Made by a program: the position numbers and the translations under genes. Positions 51,444-60,414 of a stretch of 64,000 nt of DNA are shown here, piece by piece (position 1 is the first letter of the stretch; each line of letters starts with the position of its first letter). The notes beneath the pieces were generated by a model. The model did no database searches. It saw nothing but the letters and a program-made list of their open reading frames with translations, and had not been told where the DNA came from. The stretch is from Lachnospiraceae bacterium (GTDB lineage Bacteria > Bacillota > Clostridia > Lachnospirales > Lachnospiraceae): assembly GCA_910574965.1 (NCBI GenBank), contig CAJTDB010000004.1, forward strand, positions 1 through 64,000, in the 5' to 3' direction.

Positions 51444-52883
51444 ATGAATTTTCAATATCAATATTTTGAGAAAGAATTTGAAAAAAGTAAAAAAGAACTA
51501 AAAAAGGCCTGGAAGCAGGGAAATATCTATAAGACACTCTGTTATTTACGATATTTGACGTGTTTTTATTACACGATTAACTATACATTATCTGATGAAG
51601 AACTAGAGGAAATAACACAGGACATCAGCTTCAAACTATTAGGGGAAACCAGGATAGAAAGGACTGATGACAATACAGTTATATTTTATGATGGATTTGG
51701 ATTGGCTACAAGAGGCTTGGCAAATATATATGTAAAAGCTTTATGTGAGCTGGGATTTCAAATAGTTTGGGTTATGTACGAATGGGCATCAGATTTTGAG
51801 GAGATTCAAAATAAATTCGCAAAAGAAAACAATGTTCAATTCATAAAAGTGGCCGCAGAAAATATTCTGGAACGAATGAAAAAACTGCAAGGGATCGTGC
51901 AGGATATCTCACCGAAATATATTTTTATATATACATTACCAGACGATGTGACAGGGATAGGAGCCTTTTCGACTGTAAAAGGTGAGGCAGTAAGATTTTT
52001 AGTTGACTTAACAGATCATGCATTTTGGTTAGGAAAATGCGCATCTGATTATGTCATCGGTTTTCGCAATGTTGGTTATAATGTGGCAATTAAATATAGA
52101 AAATTTAATGAAGATCAAGTTGTGTTACTGCCCTATTATCCGGAGAAAAGAGAAAACTATTCTTTTGAGGGAATGCCATTTGACATAAAAAAACACGAGT
52201 TTGTTTTTTCCGGAGGAAGTGTTTATAAGATTGAGGGAAGTCAATTATATGAAAACATGGTTCGTTATATTTTAGATAAATATCCAGAGATATATTTTGT
52301 ATATGCAGGAGATGGGAAAAGTGAAAAATTAGATCAAATAAAAAGAAGCTATGCTGAGCGTTTTTTTCAGATTAATGAGCGCAAAGATTTGGATCAAATT
52401 ATGAAAAATGCAAAGTTCTATTTGTCTACATATCCAATGTTTGGAGCTTTGATGACACAATATGCAATCCAAAATAATTGTATCCCAGTGTCTTTATGCA
52501 ATATGGAGAACCCTCTTGCAAATCCAACAACACTGGTAATTCATCCAGAAAAGGCGGATTATTTTTTGCCATCTTTTGATGAAACATGTGCATTTATTGA
52601 TCGGATGATGAAGGACAGCAGCTATTATAGGTTCATAAAAAATGATTTAGCTGATCAAGTTATATCGGAGAAGGAATTTAGAGAAGAATTGGAATCGATT
52701 ATGTTACATGGAACGTCTAAATTTCAGGGTTACAAAGAAGAAATAGATATACAGTCCTTTCTTAATATATATAAGAAAAGAGCATCAAAGGAAATCTATG
52801 TAAAGACTATTTATAATTCAAGAAATAAATGGGTATACAGAAGACATTTATTGATTTGGCTGAGAAAAAAATTAAAAATATAA
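51444..52883 (+). CDS. Glycosyltransferase, GT-B type
   Basis: A 479-residue AT-rich gene. The N-terminal about 65 residues are helical and charged. A nucleotide-sugar transferase-like core follows: 'VIFYDGFGLATRGLANIYVK' opens the first Rossmann half. 'FVFSGGSVYKIEGSQLYENM' and 'YFVYAGDGKSEKLDQIK' sit where GT4-like enzymes start their second half, and 'MFGALMTQYAIQNNCIPVSL' resembles the donor-binding region. No signal peptide or membrane helix; the C-terminus is Arg/Lys-rich, which could favour membrane contact. Donor and acceptor are unknown. Weak GGAG upstream of ATG 51444. Confidence 0.7.
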   Translation: MNFQYQYFEKEFEKSKKELKKAWKQGNIYKTLCYLRYLTCFYYTINYTLSDEELEEITQDISFKLLGETRIERTDDNTVIFYDGFGLATRGLANIYVKALCELGFQIVWVMYEWASDFEEIQNKFAKENNVQFIKVAAENILERMKKLQGIVQDISPKYIFIYTLPDDVTGIGAFSTVKGEAVRFLVDLTDHAFWLGKCASDYVIGFRNVGYNVAIKYRKFNEDQVVLLPYYPEKRENYSFEGMPFDIKKHEFVFSGGSVYKIEGSQLYENMVRYILDKYPEIYFVYAGDGKSEKLDQIKRSYAERFFQINERKDLDQIMKNAKFYLSTYPMFGALMTQYAIQNNCIPVSLCNMENPLANPTTLVIHPEKADYFLPSFDETCAFIDRMMKDSSYYRFIKNDLADQVISEKEFREELESIMLHGTSKFQGYKEEIDIQSFLNIYKKRASKEIYVKTIYNSRNKWVYRRHLLIWLRKKLKI

Positions 52884-53005
52884 TTTATATAGGCTGATGA
52901 ATTGGAATTCTAAAAAACATTTATTATAAGTGATTTGCAAGGTGATTGGCCTGGATATTTTGTACTGTATGTATGGTAAAGAAGAACAGGGAAATGGAGA
53001 GTTTT

Positions 53006-53428
53006 ATGCAAAATATAAACCTGGTAAGAATGTTGGACTTTCAACAAAAAGGTGATGAGCGCGGGCAACTGGTTGTGGCAGAGGGAAGTGGGAAGGATAT
53101 ACCTTTTGAGATAAAGCGGGTTTTTTATATTTATGGTTCTGATGCAGATGTAGTTCGTGGCTGCCATGCAAATAGGAAAACAGAATTTGTGATGATAAAT
53201 GTTGCTGGGTCAAGCAAGGTCAAAGTGAAAGACGGAGAAGGAAACGAAGTAATTTATTTTTTGGATAAGCCACACACAGGAATCTATCTGCCTACTATGA
53301 TATGGAAAGAAATGTATGAATTCAGTAAGGATTCCGTACTACTTGTCATTGCCAGTGAGCATTATGATGCAGAAGAATATATCAGAGATTATACAGTTTT
53401 CGAAAAGGAAACGAAAATGGAGAAATAA
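53006..53428 (+). CDS. WxcM/FdtA-like sugar 3,4-ketoisomerase
   Basis: A 140-residue cupin of the family that converts dTDP-4-keto-6-deoxyglucose to the 3-keto isomer for 3-amino-3,6-dideoxysugars. Visible features are 'DFQQKGDERGQLVVAE' at the start, 'PFEIKRVFYIYG', then 'VVRGCHANRKTEFVMI' and the C-terminal 'SVLLVIASEHYDAEEYIRDY'. The usual HxH pair after Arg-Gly reads His-Ala-Asn here, so the second His is replaced and activity is uncertain. The start is ATG 53006, with GGAGAG 4 bases upstream. The next gene starts one base after its stop and encodes a matching aminosugar formyltransferase. Confidence 0.8.
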   Translation: MQNINLVRMLDFQQKGDERGQLVVAEGSGKDIPFEIKRVFYIYGSDADVVRGCHANRKTEFVMINVAGSSKVKVKDGEGNEVIYFLDKPHTGIYLPTMIWKEMYEFSKDSVLLVIASEHYDAEEYIRDYTVFEKETKMEK

Positions 53429-53429
53429 T

Positions 53430-54536
53430 ATGTTTATATGCATTGCGGGAAAAAATGATATTGCTGTTAGTATACTACAATATTTAATAGATAACAATAA
53501 TGGTAGATATAAAATTGGAATTGTATGTAATAAGAATGAAATAGGAAAGGATACTTGGCAAAAATCCTTGCGTGCTTTCGCACAAAAAAATCACATACAA
53601 GAATATGTGTTAGAAGAGATTTATCCTATGGAAAATCTGCTTTTTTTGTCATTGGAATTTGATCGGCTTGTAAAACCGGAAAAATTTTATGACGCACGTT
53701 TATATAATATCCATTTTTCTCTGCTGCCCAAATACAGGGGGATGTATACTTCAGCACTTCCGATCTTGCACGGAGAATGCGAAACAGGGGTGACGCTGCA
53801 TAAAATAGATGCGGGTATTGATACTGGTGAGATTATTGCACAGCAGAGAATACAAATTGATAACAAAGATACTGCGCGCGATTTGTATTTTAAATATATA
53901 TATTATGGTACTCAGCTAGTGCTGGATTATGTGGAGATGTTGATAAATGGAAATGAAAAAAGTGTTCCACAAAAAGAATCAGAAGCAAGTTATTATTCCA
54001 AAAGTGAAATAGGATATACCAATATTTGTATTAATTTAAATAAAAGAGCTTATGAAATACAAAATCAAATTCGCGCCTTTGTTTTTCGAGAATATCAGAT
54101 ACCGGAAATCTATCAGCGCAGTATACTGGATACGAAAATAACAAACAAACGTTCGAATACAAAATGCGGTGAGATTTTATTTGAAAATGATTGCGCAATG
54201 GTTATTTCTACATTGGATTACAATCTTATTTTGTATAAGGACAGATTTGATGAATTAATGACATCATGCAGAGAGGGCGATATAAAACGGGTACAAGAAA
54301 TAACAGTTGTAAAAAAACATATTTTTCAGAAAGATGCAGAAGGAAATACGCCCTTAATAATAGCTGCAAAAAATAATTGTTTGGAAATTGTGCAGCATTT
54401 GTTGTTACAGGGAGTTGATATTGACGAGAAAAATTATTCTGGGAAATGTGCAGTTGATTATGCAAATGAACATTTTTTGTATACAGGGGATAAACGAATT
54501 CAAACGTTATTATGCGATTTGGGAGCAAATAATTAA
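53430..54536 (+). CDS. Aminosugar N-formyltransferase with ankyrin repeats, QdtF-like
   Basis: Predicted to formylate a dTDP-aminodideoxysugar with N10-formyltetrahydrofolate. The formyltransferase core (about 1-210) has the Asn/His/Asp active site: 'LYNIHFSLLPKYRGM' and 'LHKIDAGIDTGEIIAQQ'. A small beta domain follows. The C-terminus (about 275-368) has ankyrin repeats: 'QKDAEGNTPLIIAAKNNCLE' and 'NYSGKCAVDYANEHFL'. An ankyrin-tailed formyltransferase is known from Providencia (QdtF, acting on dTDP-Qui3N), and here it directly follows the FdtA-like isomerase gene, which fits a Qui3N-type product. The expected aminotransferase is not in the window. Confidence 0.85.
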   Translation: MFICIAGKNDIAVSILQYLIDNNNGRYKIGIVCNKNEIGKDTWQKSLRAFAQKNHIQEYVLEEIYPMENLLFLSLEFDRLVKPEKFYDARLYNIHFSLLPKYRGMYTSALPILHGECETGVTLHKIDAGIDTGEIIAQQRIQIDNKDTARDLYFKYIYYGTQLVLDYVEMLINGNEKSVPQKESEASYYSKSEIGYTNICINLNKRAYEIQNQIRAFVFREYQIPEIYQRSILDTKITNKRSNTKCGEILFENDCAMVISTLDYNLILYKDRFDELMTSCREGDIKRVQEITVVKKHIFQKDAEGNTPLIIAAKNNCLEIVQHLLLQGVDIDEKNYSGKCAVDYANEHFLYTGDKRIQTLLCDLGANN

Positions 54537-54561
54537 AAGATAGAAGGGGATTTGCATTTTC

Positions 54562-55899
54562 ATGGATACATCATTGGCAAAGTGTGTACACATTGACAAA
54601 GAAATTGTTATATTTGGTGCAGGCGCGTTGGGAATGTTGGTATTGGACTTTTTTCTGTTAAACAGAAAACGCCCAGTTTTAATAATAGATAATAACAAAG
54701 ACATATATGGAAAGAAAAAGAAAGGGATCAAAATATGTTCCCCAGCGGAAGGAAAAGAAAAATATCCTAAAGCAATATTTGTGATTGCAAATGCAAATCA
54801 TGAAAAAAATATGAAAAAACAGTTGCTAAAACTTGGAATATGTGAGAATAGTATCGTAGTTAGTAATAATGAGTGTCTTTTAAAACAGGAGATTTTAAAA
54901 AAGTCAGTTGTCAAATATGAAGATAAATTATTTATCTATGATACACCATGCGAAAAGTCGATGAAATCTAAGTGTGATCTAGTAAAAGCAAAATTAAAGG
55001 CGTTTGCTTATTCTGCTTTTATGGATCATTATTATCCTGAAAAAAAATCGAAAAAGAAGTTTGATGTATCCATTTGTGCCATTTTCAAAAATGAAAGCGT
55101 TTATCTTAAGGAGTGGATCGAGTATCACAAGATTATAGGTATACAGCATTTTTATATGTACAATAATCATTCAAGTGATGATTTTCAGTCAATTATAAGA
55201 CCATATATAGATTCAGGGGAAATTACGCTTATAGACTGGCCTTATGAGCAGGGACAGATGTCAGCTTATAGAGACTGCATTAAGAAATTTAAAAAAGAAA
55301 GTCAATGGATAGGATTTATTGATATTGATGAATTTATTGTTCCCATTGATTATGATAATCTGTATGATTTTTTGAAAAAATATGAAAAGAACAGAGGGAG
55401 TGTTCTAATCTATTGGAAACTTTTTGGAAGTTCAGGAAAAATAGATCGTGATACATCGAGACTCGTTACAGAAGACTTTATTTTATGTTGGAGAAAGCAT
55501 ACCAATATAGGAAAATGTTTTTTTAATACATCATATGATTTTATACCTGATTATTCAAAAAACGATATGATACATCACAAAATGTGGACGGGGTATAGGG
55601 GAAAAGCGCTTCCTCCTATTAACTGTTTTGGGAAAGTTTGCATCGATGGTTTAAATATTGGGCAGGGAGATCATTTTCCTATTCAAATTAATCACTATTT
55701 TACAAAATCTGTTGCTGAATATGATAATAAAAAACGAAAAGGGGATGTTTATCATAAGAAAAATCCTCATGATGATACGTATTTTATGAAGCATGATATG
55801 AAATGTGGAGCTGTTGATGTAAATATTTATAAATATATGATACGTCTGAAAGATCATTATTATAATAAAATGGATAAGGGAGAGAATCATGGAGAATAA
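54562..55899 (+). CDS. Rossmann module fused to GT92 glycosyltransferase
   Basis: A 445-residue fusion. Residues about 10-110 are a small Rossmann-like module: 'IVIFGAGALGMLVLDFF', 'VLIIDNNKDIYGKKKKG' and 'YPKAIFVIANANHEKN'. Residues about 165-440 are a GT92-type transferase: 'FDVSICAIFKNESVYLKEWI', 'FYMYNNHSSDDFQSII' and the metal-binding 'GFIDIDEFIVPID', with a C-terminal 'GDHFPIQINHYFTKS'. It should add a sugar to a growing surface glycan from an NDP donor. The stop lies 11 bases inside the next gene. Strongly AT-rich. Confidence 0.82.
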   Translation: MDTSLAKCVHIDKEIVIFGAGALGMLVLDFFLLNRKRPVLIIDNNKDIYGKKKKGIKICSPAEGKEKYPKAIFVIANANHEKNMKKQLLKLGICENSIVVSNNECLLKQEILKKSVVKYEDKLFIYDTPCEKSMKSKCDLVKAKLKAFAYSAFMDHYYPEKKSKKKFDVSICAIFKNESVYLKEWIEYHKIIGIQHFYMYNNHSSDDFQSIIRPYIDSGEITLIDWPYEQGQMSAYRDCIKKFKKESQWIGFIDIDEFIVPIDYDNLYDFLKKYEKNRGSVLIYWKLFGSSGKIDRDTSRLVTEDFILCWRKHTNIGKCFFNTSYDFIPDYSKNDMIHHKMWTGYRGKALPPINCFGKVCIDGLNIGQGDHFPIQINHYFTKSVAEYDNKKRKGDVYHKKNPHDDTYFMKHDMKCGAVDVNIYKYMIRLKDHYYNKMDKGENHGE

Positions 55900-56272
55900 A
55901 GAATATATTTTATTTGGGGCAGGAGAATATGGAAAGAAGGTAATAAAAAAAATAGGGTATGAGAACATTCGATATATAATTGACAATGACGAAAAAAAAC
56001 AGGGAACTTCCATTGAGGGAATAGAGATTATTTCCTTTGATGAGTATTTGAAAATGGAGGAGAAATATCCTGTTTTAATTGGAAGCGATGAAATTCACAG
56101 ATACGAAATGGAACAACAACTGAAAAAAATGGGATTTGTAATTATAGATTTGTCTGGTTTCCATTCTGCCACCATGATGTACTCGTTGAAAACGCATATG
56201 ACACAGTTCCTGACAAAACAGAGGATGAATGGAATGATGCAGTGGCGCACAGTGGAATGCAGGAAAGAGTAA
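55889..56272 (+). CDS. Rossmann module, apparently frameshifted from the radical-SAM gene
   Basis: The first about 90 residues form a Rossmann-like module ('YILFGAGEYGKKVIKK', 'IRYIIDNDEKKQGTSIEG', 'MGFVIIDLSGFHSATMM'). The rest to the stop at 56272 has no recognisable pattern. In the overlapping frame used by the next gene, the bases from about 56188 onward read sensibly ('VLVENAYDTVPDKTEDEWND') and continue straight into the radical-SAM protein, yet that frame has no start there. The simplest reading is one gene, Rossmann plus radical SAM, broken by a one-base loss near 56170-56190. A programmed frameshift or a sequencing error cannot be excluded. Confidence 0.65.
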   Translation: MENKEYILFGAGEYGKKVIKKIGYENIRYIIDNDEKKQGTSIEGIEIISFDEYLKMEEKYPVLIGSDEIHRYEMEQQLKKMGFVIIDLSGFHSATMMYSLKTHMTQFLTKQRMNGMMQWRTVECRKE

Positions 56273-57042
56273 ATACATATGTAAATGCTGTGAAAGCAGA
56301 TGTTCCGTTATTTAATAATATTGAGATAGAAACGATAAATCGTTGCAATGGTACCTGTTCGTTTTGTCCTGTCAATAAATTCAAAGATATAAGAGAAGAA
56401 AAAATAATGGACATAGGATTATTTGAGAAAATAATTGCTCAATTAGAAGATTTAAACTATTCTGGAAGATTAGCGTTGTTTTCAAATGATGAACCATTGC
56501 TTGATGAGCGAATTATTGAATTAAGTAAGTATGCAAGAGAACATTTACCATATGCCCAGATTCATATGTTTAGTAATGGTACATTGTTTACATTGCAGAA
56601 ATTTATTGCTTTATTACCATATTTGGATGAATTGATTATTGACAATTATAGTGAAAAATTACAGCTTATAAAACCATGTAGAGAAATCAAAGAGTATGTG
56701 GAAGCTCATCCGGAGATACAGAAAAAAGTTGTAATTATATTAAGAAAACCGAATGAAATATTGACCTCTAGGGGTGGAGATGCACCAAATCGAAAGAACA
56801 TGGTGTCCTATGAACATGCGGCGTGTGCATTGCCGTTTCAACAGTTAGTTGTTCGACCAGATGGAAAAGTTTCTTTATGTTGTAATGATCCATATGGAAA
56901 ATGCACATTAGGGGATTTAAATCAGCAATCTATTTTAGAAGTATGGTACGGACCGCAATACAATATGCTGAGGAAATGTATAGCAGAAGGCCGTTCTCAA
57001 TGGGATCATTGTCGGAATTGTGATACATTTATGCTGTTTTAG
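56242..57042 (+). CDS. Radical SAM / SPASM protein
   Basis: A 4Fe-4S radical-SAM enzyme with a SPASM-like tail. The cluster-binding triad is 'NRCNGTCSFCPVNKF'. 'ALFSNDEPLLDERIIELSKY' is typical of the SAM-binding barrel. The C-terminal part has 'VRPDGKVSLCCNDPYGKC' and 'HCRNCDTFM' for auxiliary cluster ligands. As an open frame it begins at GTG 56242 or ATG 56257, without a good ribosome binding site. Likely sense-coding sequence extends upstream to about 56188, suggesting it was once fused to the Rossmann module at 55889. Probable role: modification of a sugar or peptide in the glycan pathway; substrate unknown. Confidence 0.8.
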   Translation: MAHSGMQERVNTYVNAVKADVPLFNNIEIETINRCNGTCSFCPVNKFKDIREEKIMDIGLFEKIIAQLEDLNYSGRLALFSNDEPLLDERIIELSKYAREHLPYAQIHMFSNGTLFTLQKFIALLPYLDELIIDNYSEKLQLIKPCREIKEYVEAHPEIQKKVVIILRKPNEILTSRGGDAPNRKNMVSYEHAACALPFQQLVVRPDGKVSLCCNDPYGKCTLGDLNQQSILEVWYGPQYNMLRKCIAEGRSQWDHCRNCDTFMLF

Positions 57043-57066
57043 GCTAATATATGCGAGGTAAAGAGA

Positions 57067-58005
57067 TTGACAGAAAAAGAAATTCTCAAAATTGCCCAAA
57101 ACAAACTTTCAGTCATTGAAAAATTTATTTTAGGGAGAAATATCTGGATATATGGAGCAGGAACTGCAGGTCAAATCCTGGCAGACTTTTTAAATAAAAA
57201 TAACTTACAAATATCTGGCTTTATTGATAAAAATACAGATAAAATACAGGATAAAAATGGCTTTCCAGTAAAGCGGATAGAGGCAGTGAATCCGAAAACA
57301 GATTACATGATAATAAGTCTTCAAAAATATGATGATACAATTGTTAGAGCTTGTGAAGCGTATGGATTCACTCCAGATGATTATTACTATTTTTTTGCAG
57401 GAGAATTATATAATAAAGAAGATATTATATATAAAGGATGCAAAGTCGGCAGGTACACATATGGATATGAGAGTCTATTGGAGTTTTATCCGATAGCAAA
57501 ATCTATTGGCAGATTTTGCTCCATTAATGGAACGGCAAGGATTTGGAATAATCATCCGGTTGATTACATCTCTACACATCCATTTCTCGATCATCCTATT
57601 TTTTATCCATGGGAACAAACAAAAGAGCGAGATTTTTATATAAAAAAATATGGAAAATATTTTGATAATGCTGCTTATGAAAAGAGCGAACTTCGTAATA
57701 ATCAGCCAGTTGTTATAGGAAATGATGTATGGATTGGAGCAAACGCAGTTCTATTGCCGGGAATACATATCGGAGACGGTGCAATCATAGCTGCAGGAGC
57801 TGTTGTTACGCATGATGTTGAAGATTATGCGATTGTTGGGGGAGTTCCTGCGAAGCTAATACGATACCGTTTTGAGTATGAGGTAATAGATCAACTGAAA
57901 AAAATACAATGGTGGAATTGGGATGAAGAGAAGATTAATAAAAATATCGAAATGTTCTATCAGCCTGATTTGTTTTTAAAGAATATAGATAATATTGAGA
58001 TATGA
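57067..58005 (+). CDS. Rossmann module fused to hexapeptide-repeat acetyltransferase
   Basis: A 312-residue fusion. Residues about 25-110 carry the Rossmann-like module: '[17 protein letters not shown]', '[17 protein letters not shown]' and '[14 protein letters not shown]'. From about 125 on there is a CatB-like left-handed beta-helix: '[19 protein letters not shown]', '[18 protein letters not shown]', '[17 protein letters not shown]' and '[13 protein letters not shown]'. It is likely to O- or N-acetylate a sugar. PglD-type sugar acetyltransferases also pair an N-terminal Rossmann-like part with this helix. The start appears to be TTG 57067, with GAGG nearby. Confidence 0.85.
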   Translation: MTEKEILKIAQNKLSVIEKFILGRNIWIYGAGTAGQILADFLNKNNLQISGFIDKNTDKIQDKNGFPVKRIEAVNPKTDYMIISLQKYDDTIVRACEAYGFTPDDYYYFFAGELYNKEDIIYKGCKVGRYTYGYESLLEFYPIAKSIGRFCSINGTARIWNNHPVDYISTHPFLDHPIFYPWEQTKERDFYIKKYGKYFDNAAYEKSELRNNQPVVIGNDVWIGANAVLLPGIHIGDGAIIAAGAVVTHDVEDYAIVGGVPAKLIRYRFEYEVIDQLKKIQWWNWDEEKINKNIEMFYQPDLFLKNIDNIEI

Positions 58006-58035
58006 GAATCAAAAAGATGTAATTAGGTGATTTAT

Positions 58036-59187
58036 ATGAAAAAAATAATGGTATTTGGCCTTGGCGAACGAGGCCGTCAGTTGATCGATGAATATTTACA
58101 GTATAATGGCAGGAATCAAATTGTAGCAGTGATTGACAATCATGCATCACAGTCTCATTATCGTGATATTCCGGTTGTTTCTCCAAAACATATCGAACAT
58201 TTTCTATATGATGAGATATGGGTTTGTACCATTTATTATTCAGAAATAAAGAAACAGTTAATGGAAGAACATGGTATTCCGGAAGAAAAAATTGTTTATA
58301 TGGATCCGGTTATGCCAATACTGGAAGAACGTTTGCGTGAACGATACAGAAATGTTTTAGATGGAGAAATCTCAGTGCAGGGGGATAAAAAGGCGGTACT
58401 GGATTATTTAAAACATCATCGGGCAAGGATGTATTGTTATCCTTTCTGGGATGAGTATTTCCTAAAAGAAAATACTCCTGTGTTTCGTGATGAGACATGT
58501 GGGCTGTTTTATGTATATTATGAATCAAAGCGAATGTACTTTTCAAGAATCTTTAATACGGAACAGAAAGTACGAAGCTATTTTAATGCCATTTTCATGG
58601 AACAGGACTATCGTTCACCGCATTGTTACTGGAATGATGAAGGGATGAAAAAGCTTTCCGGGACAGGGGTGGATGTTGGCGCTGCAGAAGGTATTTTTGC
58701 ATTAAAAATTATTGAACAAATCGACCACATTTATTTAGTTGAAGTGGATAAAAACTGGATAGAAGCTTTACAGTATACTTTTAAACCTTATAGAGAAAAA
58801 GTTACCATGATATCTAAATTTGCTTCCGACAAAGATCAGGGAAACAGTATCCGGATCGATTCTCTTATGGAAGGAAAGACAGTAAATTTTATAAAGATGG
58901 ATATTGAAGGGGAGGAACAAAGAGCACTGTATGGGTGCTGCAATGTATTAAAAAATAATCATATCCAACTTGCAGTATGTGTGTATCACAGGCAGGAAGA
59001 TAACGAATGCATTGGCAACATGCTGATGCAATATGGTTATCAAGTTAGAAATTCAGAAGGTTTTGTCATATGCCAGGGAGAATGGGAGCTGGACACGGAT
59101 ACAACGGACTTTCGCAGAGGAATATTATTTGCAAATAAGGAAGGTTTAAGAGATGAAGTATTTAGCAATATGCATACCGAATTATAA
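58036..59187 (+). CDS. Rossmann module fused to FkbM methyltransferase
   Basis: A 383-residue fusion. The first about 110 residues form a Rossmann-like module: 'IMVFGLGERGRQLIDEYL', 'IVAVIDNHASQSHYRDI' and 'YDEIWVCTIYYSE'. The C-terminal half is an FkbM-type SAM-dependent methyltransferase: 'GVDVGAAEGIFALKIIEQ' (SAM loop), 'IYLVEVDKNWIEALQ' and 'NFIKMDIEGEEQRALYG'. It probably O-methylates a surface sugar. The start is ATG 58036, with AGGTGA upstream, rather than GTG 58027. Its last 35 bases overlap the next gene. The remnant at 50969 has the same architecture. Confidence 0.85.
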   Translation: MKKIMVFGLGERGRQLIDEYLQYNGRNQIVAVIDNHASQSHYRDIPVVSPKHIEHFLYDEIWVCTIYYSEIKKQLMEEHGIPEEKIVYMDPVMPILEERLRERYRNVLDGEISVQGDKKAVLDYLKHHRARMYCYPFWDEYFLKENTPVFRDETCGLFYVYYESKRMYFSRIFNTEQKVRSYFNAIFMEQDYRSPHCYWNDEGMKKLSGTGVDVGAAEGIFALKIIEQIDHIYLVEVDKNWIEALQYTFKPYREKVTMISKFASDKDQGNSIRIDSLMEGKTVNFIKMDIEGEEQRALYGCCNVLKNNHIQLAVCVYHRQEDNECIGNMLMQYGYQVRNSEGFVICQGEWELDTDTTDFRRGILFANKEGLRDEVFSNMHTEL

Positions 59188-60382
59188 TCGTCCAGATAAA
59201 CTGGAACGACTGCTTCTGGAAACGGCGGGGCAGATCATAAATAATCATTTGGAAAATTTAGTAGAGATCTGTATAAGCGATGACTGTTCAGATAAAGATC
59301 CGGTTGGCTTGGTTCGGGAAGTACAAATGAAATTTCCTAATGTATCAATTCAGTATAAAAGAAATGCCGCTAATATGGGAATGGACCACAATTTTTTAAA
59401 TAGTGTGCTGCTTTCGGACAGTTTATATTGCTGGATTATAGGAAATGATGATCTTCCAGCAAAAAATGGTTTGAAAATCGTTGTAGATAAGCTGATGGAG
59501 AAAAACAATGCGGTAGATTTGTTAGTGACACCATTTGACATTGTAAATTCAAATGGCAATAAAATCAATACCGTTTATCCGTTGAATTTATGCACTGACA
59601 TTGAAACAGAATTTCATACGGAAAAGGAAGAAGATCATGTCAGTTTACTGAAAAAAGTACAGCATAACAGTGGATTGTTTGGCTTTTTATCGAATGTGGT
59701 ATTTAAAAGAGAGAACTGGAATAAATATCAAAACTCTTTTAAAAATAAAATGAATACCATATTTATTCAGATATATATGAATGTTCAGCTTTTAGAGGAT
59801 GGGGCATTTTATTTATATTCTCCGCAGAAAATTATCAATAACGGTTCAGACGAAACAGTTAATGAATCTTTAAAGCGAATCTGCGATATATTATTGGGTT
59901 TGGATGGTGTGCTTGAGTATTTTTATCATGGGGAAATACTGCAGGAATTAAAAAGGGTGATAGTAGATGCATATATCAGCGGACTTGTATGGGATCTTCC
60001 AGACAATAATGATTATAAGAAAAAAATAAAGCAGTTGAACAGTGAGAAAAATAATATTTATAAAAAGTTTTTTTTGAGTTCTGCTGAAAGAGCGCAATTT
60101 CTTGAAAATAAAAATATAATTCTTTTTGGTGCAGGAAATTATGGAAGGAAAGCTTTCGATATATTAAACGAGTGCCGTGCAGATGTTGTTGCTGTAATAG
60201 ATTCTGATAGAGAAAAACATGGGAAAAACTTTGGAAGTTATAAGATACAGCCAGTTGAAGCTATTGATTCTCTTTATCAGTCAATGCAGGCATATATAGT
60301 TGTTGCAAACCATAATAATCTTGCAGAAATGATAAATAAACTTCTAGATCAAGGATTTGACAGGATAAAACTTATTACATAA
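59153..60382 (+). CDS. GT2 glycosyltransferase with C-terminal Rossmann module
   Basis: A 409-residue fusion in the reverse order. The N-terminal GT-A transferase (about 1-270) begins 'KYLAICIPNYNRPDKLERLL', has 'EICISDDCSDKD' and the 'YCWIIGNDDLPAKNGL' metal/donor motif. The C-terminal about 95 residues are the Rossmann-like module: 'NIILFGAGNYGRKAFDIL', 'VVAVIDSDREKHGKNFG' and 'QAYIVVANHNNLAEM'. That the module appears at the C-terminus here and the N-terminus elsewhere supports it being an independent, movable unit. It starts inside the preceding gene. Confidence 0.83.
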   Translation: MKYLAICIPNYNRPDKLERLLLETAGQIINNHLENLVEICISDDCSDKDPVGLVREVQMKFPNVSIQYKRNAANMGMDHNFLNSVLLSDSLYCWIIGNDDLPAKNGLKIVVDKLMEKNNAVDLLVTPFDIVNSNGNKINTVYPLNLCTDIETEFHTEKEEDHVSLLKKVQHNSGLFGFLSNVVFKRENWNKYQNSFKNKMNTIFIQIYMNVQLLEDGAFYLYSPQKIINNGSDETVNESLKRICDILLGLDGVLEYFYHGEILQELKRVIVDAYISGLVWDLPDNNDYKKKIKQLNSEKNNIYKKFFLSSAERAQFLENKNIILFGAGNYGRKAFDILNECRADVVAVIDSDREKHGKNFGSYKIQPVEAIDSLYQSMQAYIVVANHNNLAEMINKLLDQGFDRIKLIT

Positions 60383-60414
60383 TATTATTCGTTGGATATT
60401 TAGGGAGGTATTAA

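Noticed and set aside
54226-54731. Minus-strand ORFs in the AT-rich glycan genes
   Set aside because: Antisense to well-supported enzymes and low in complexity.
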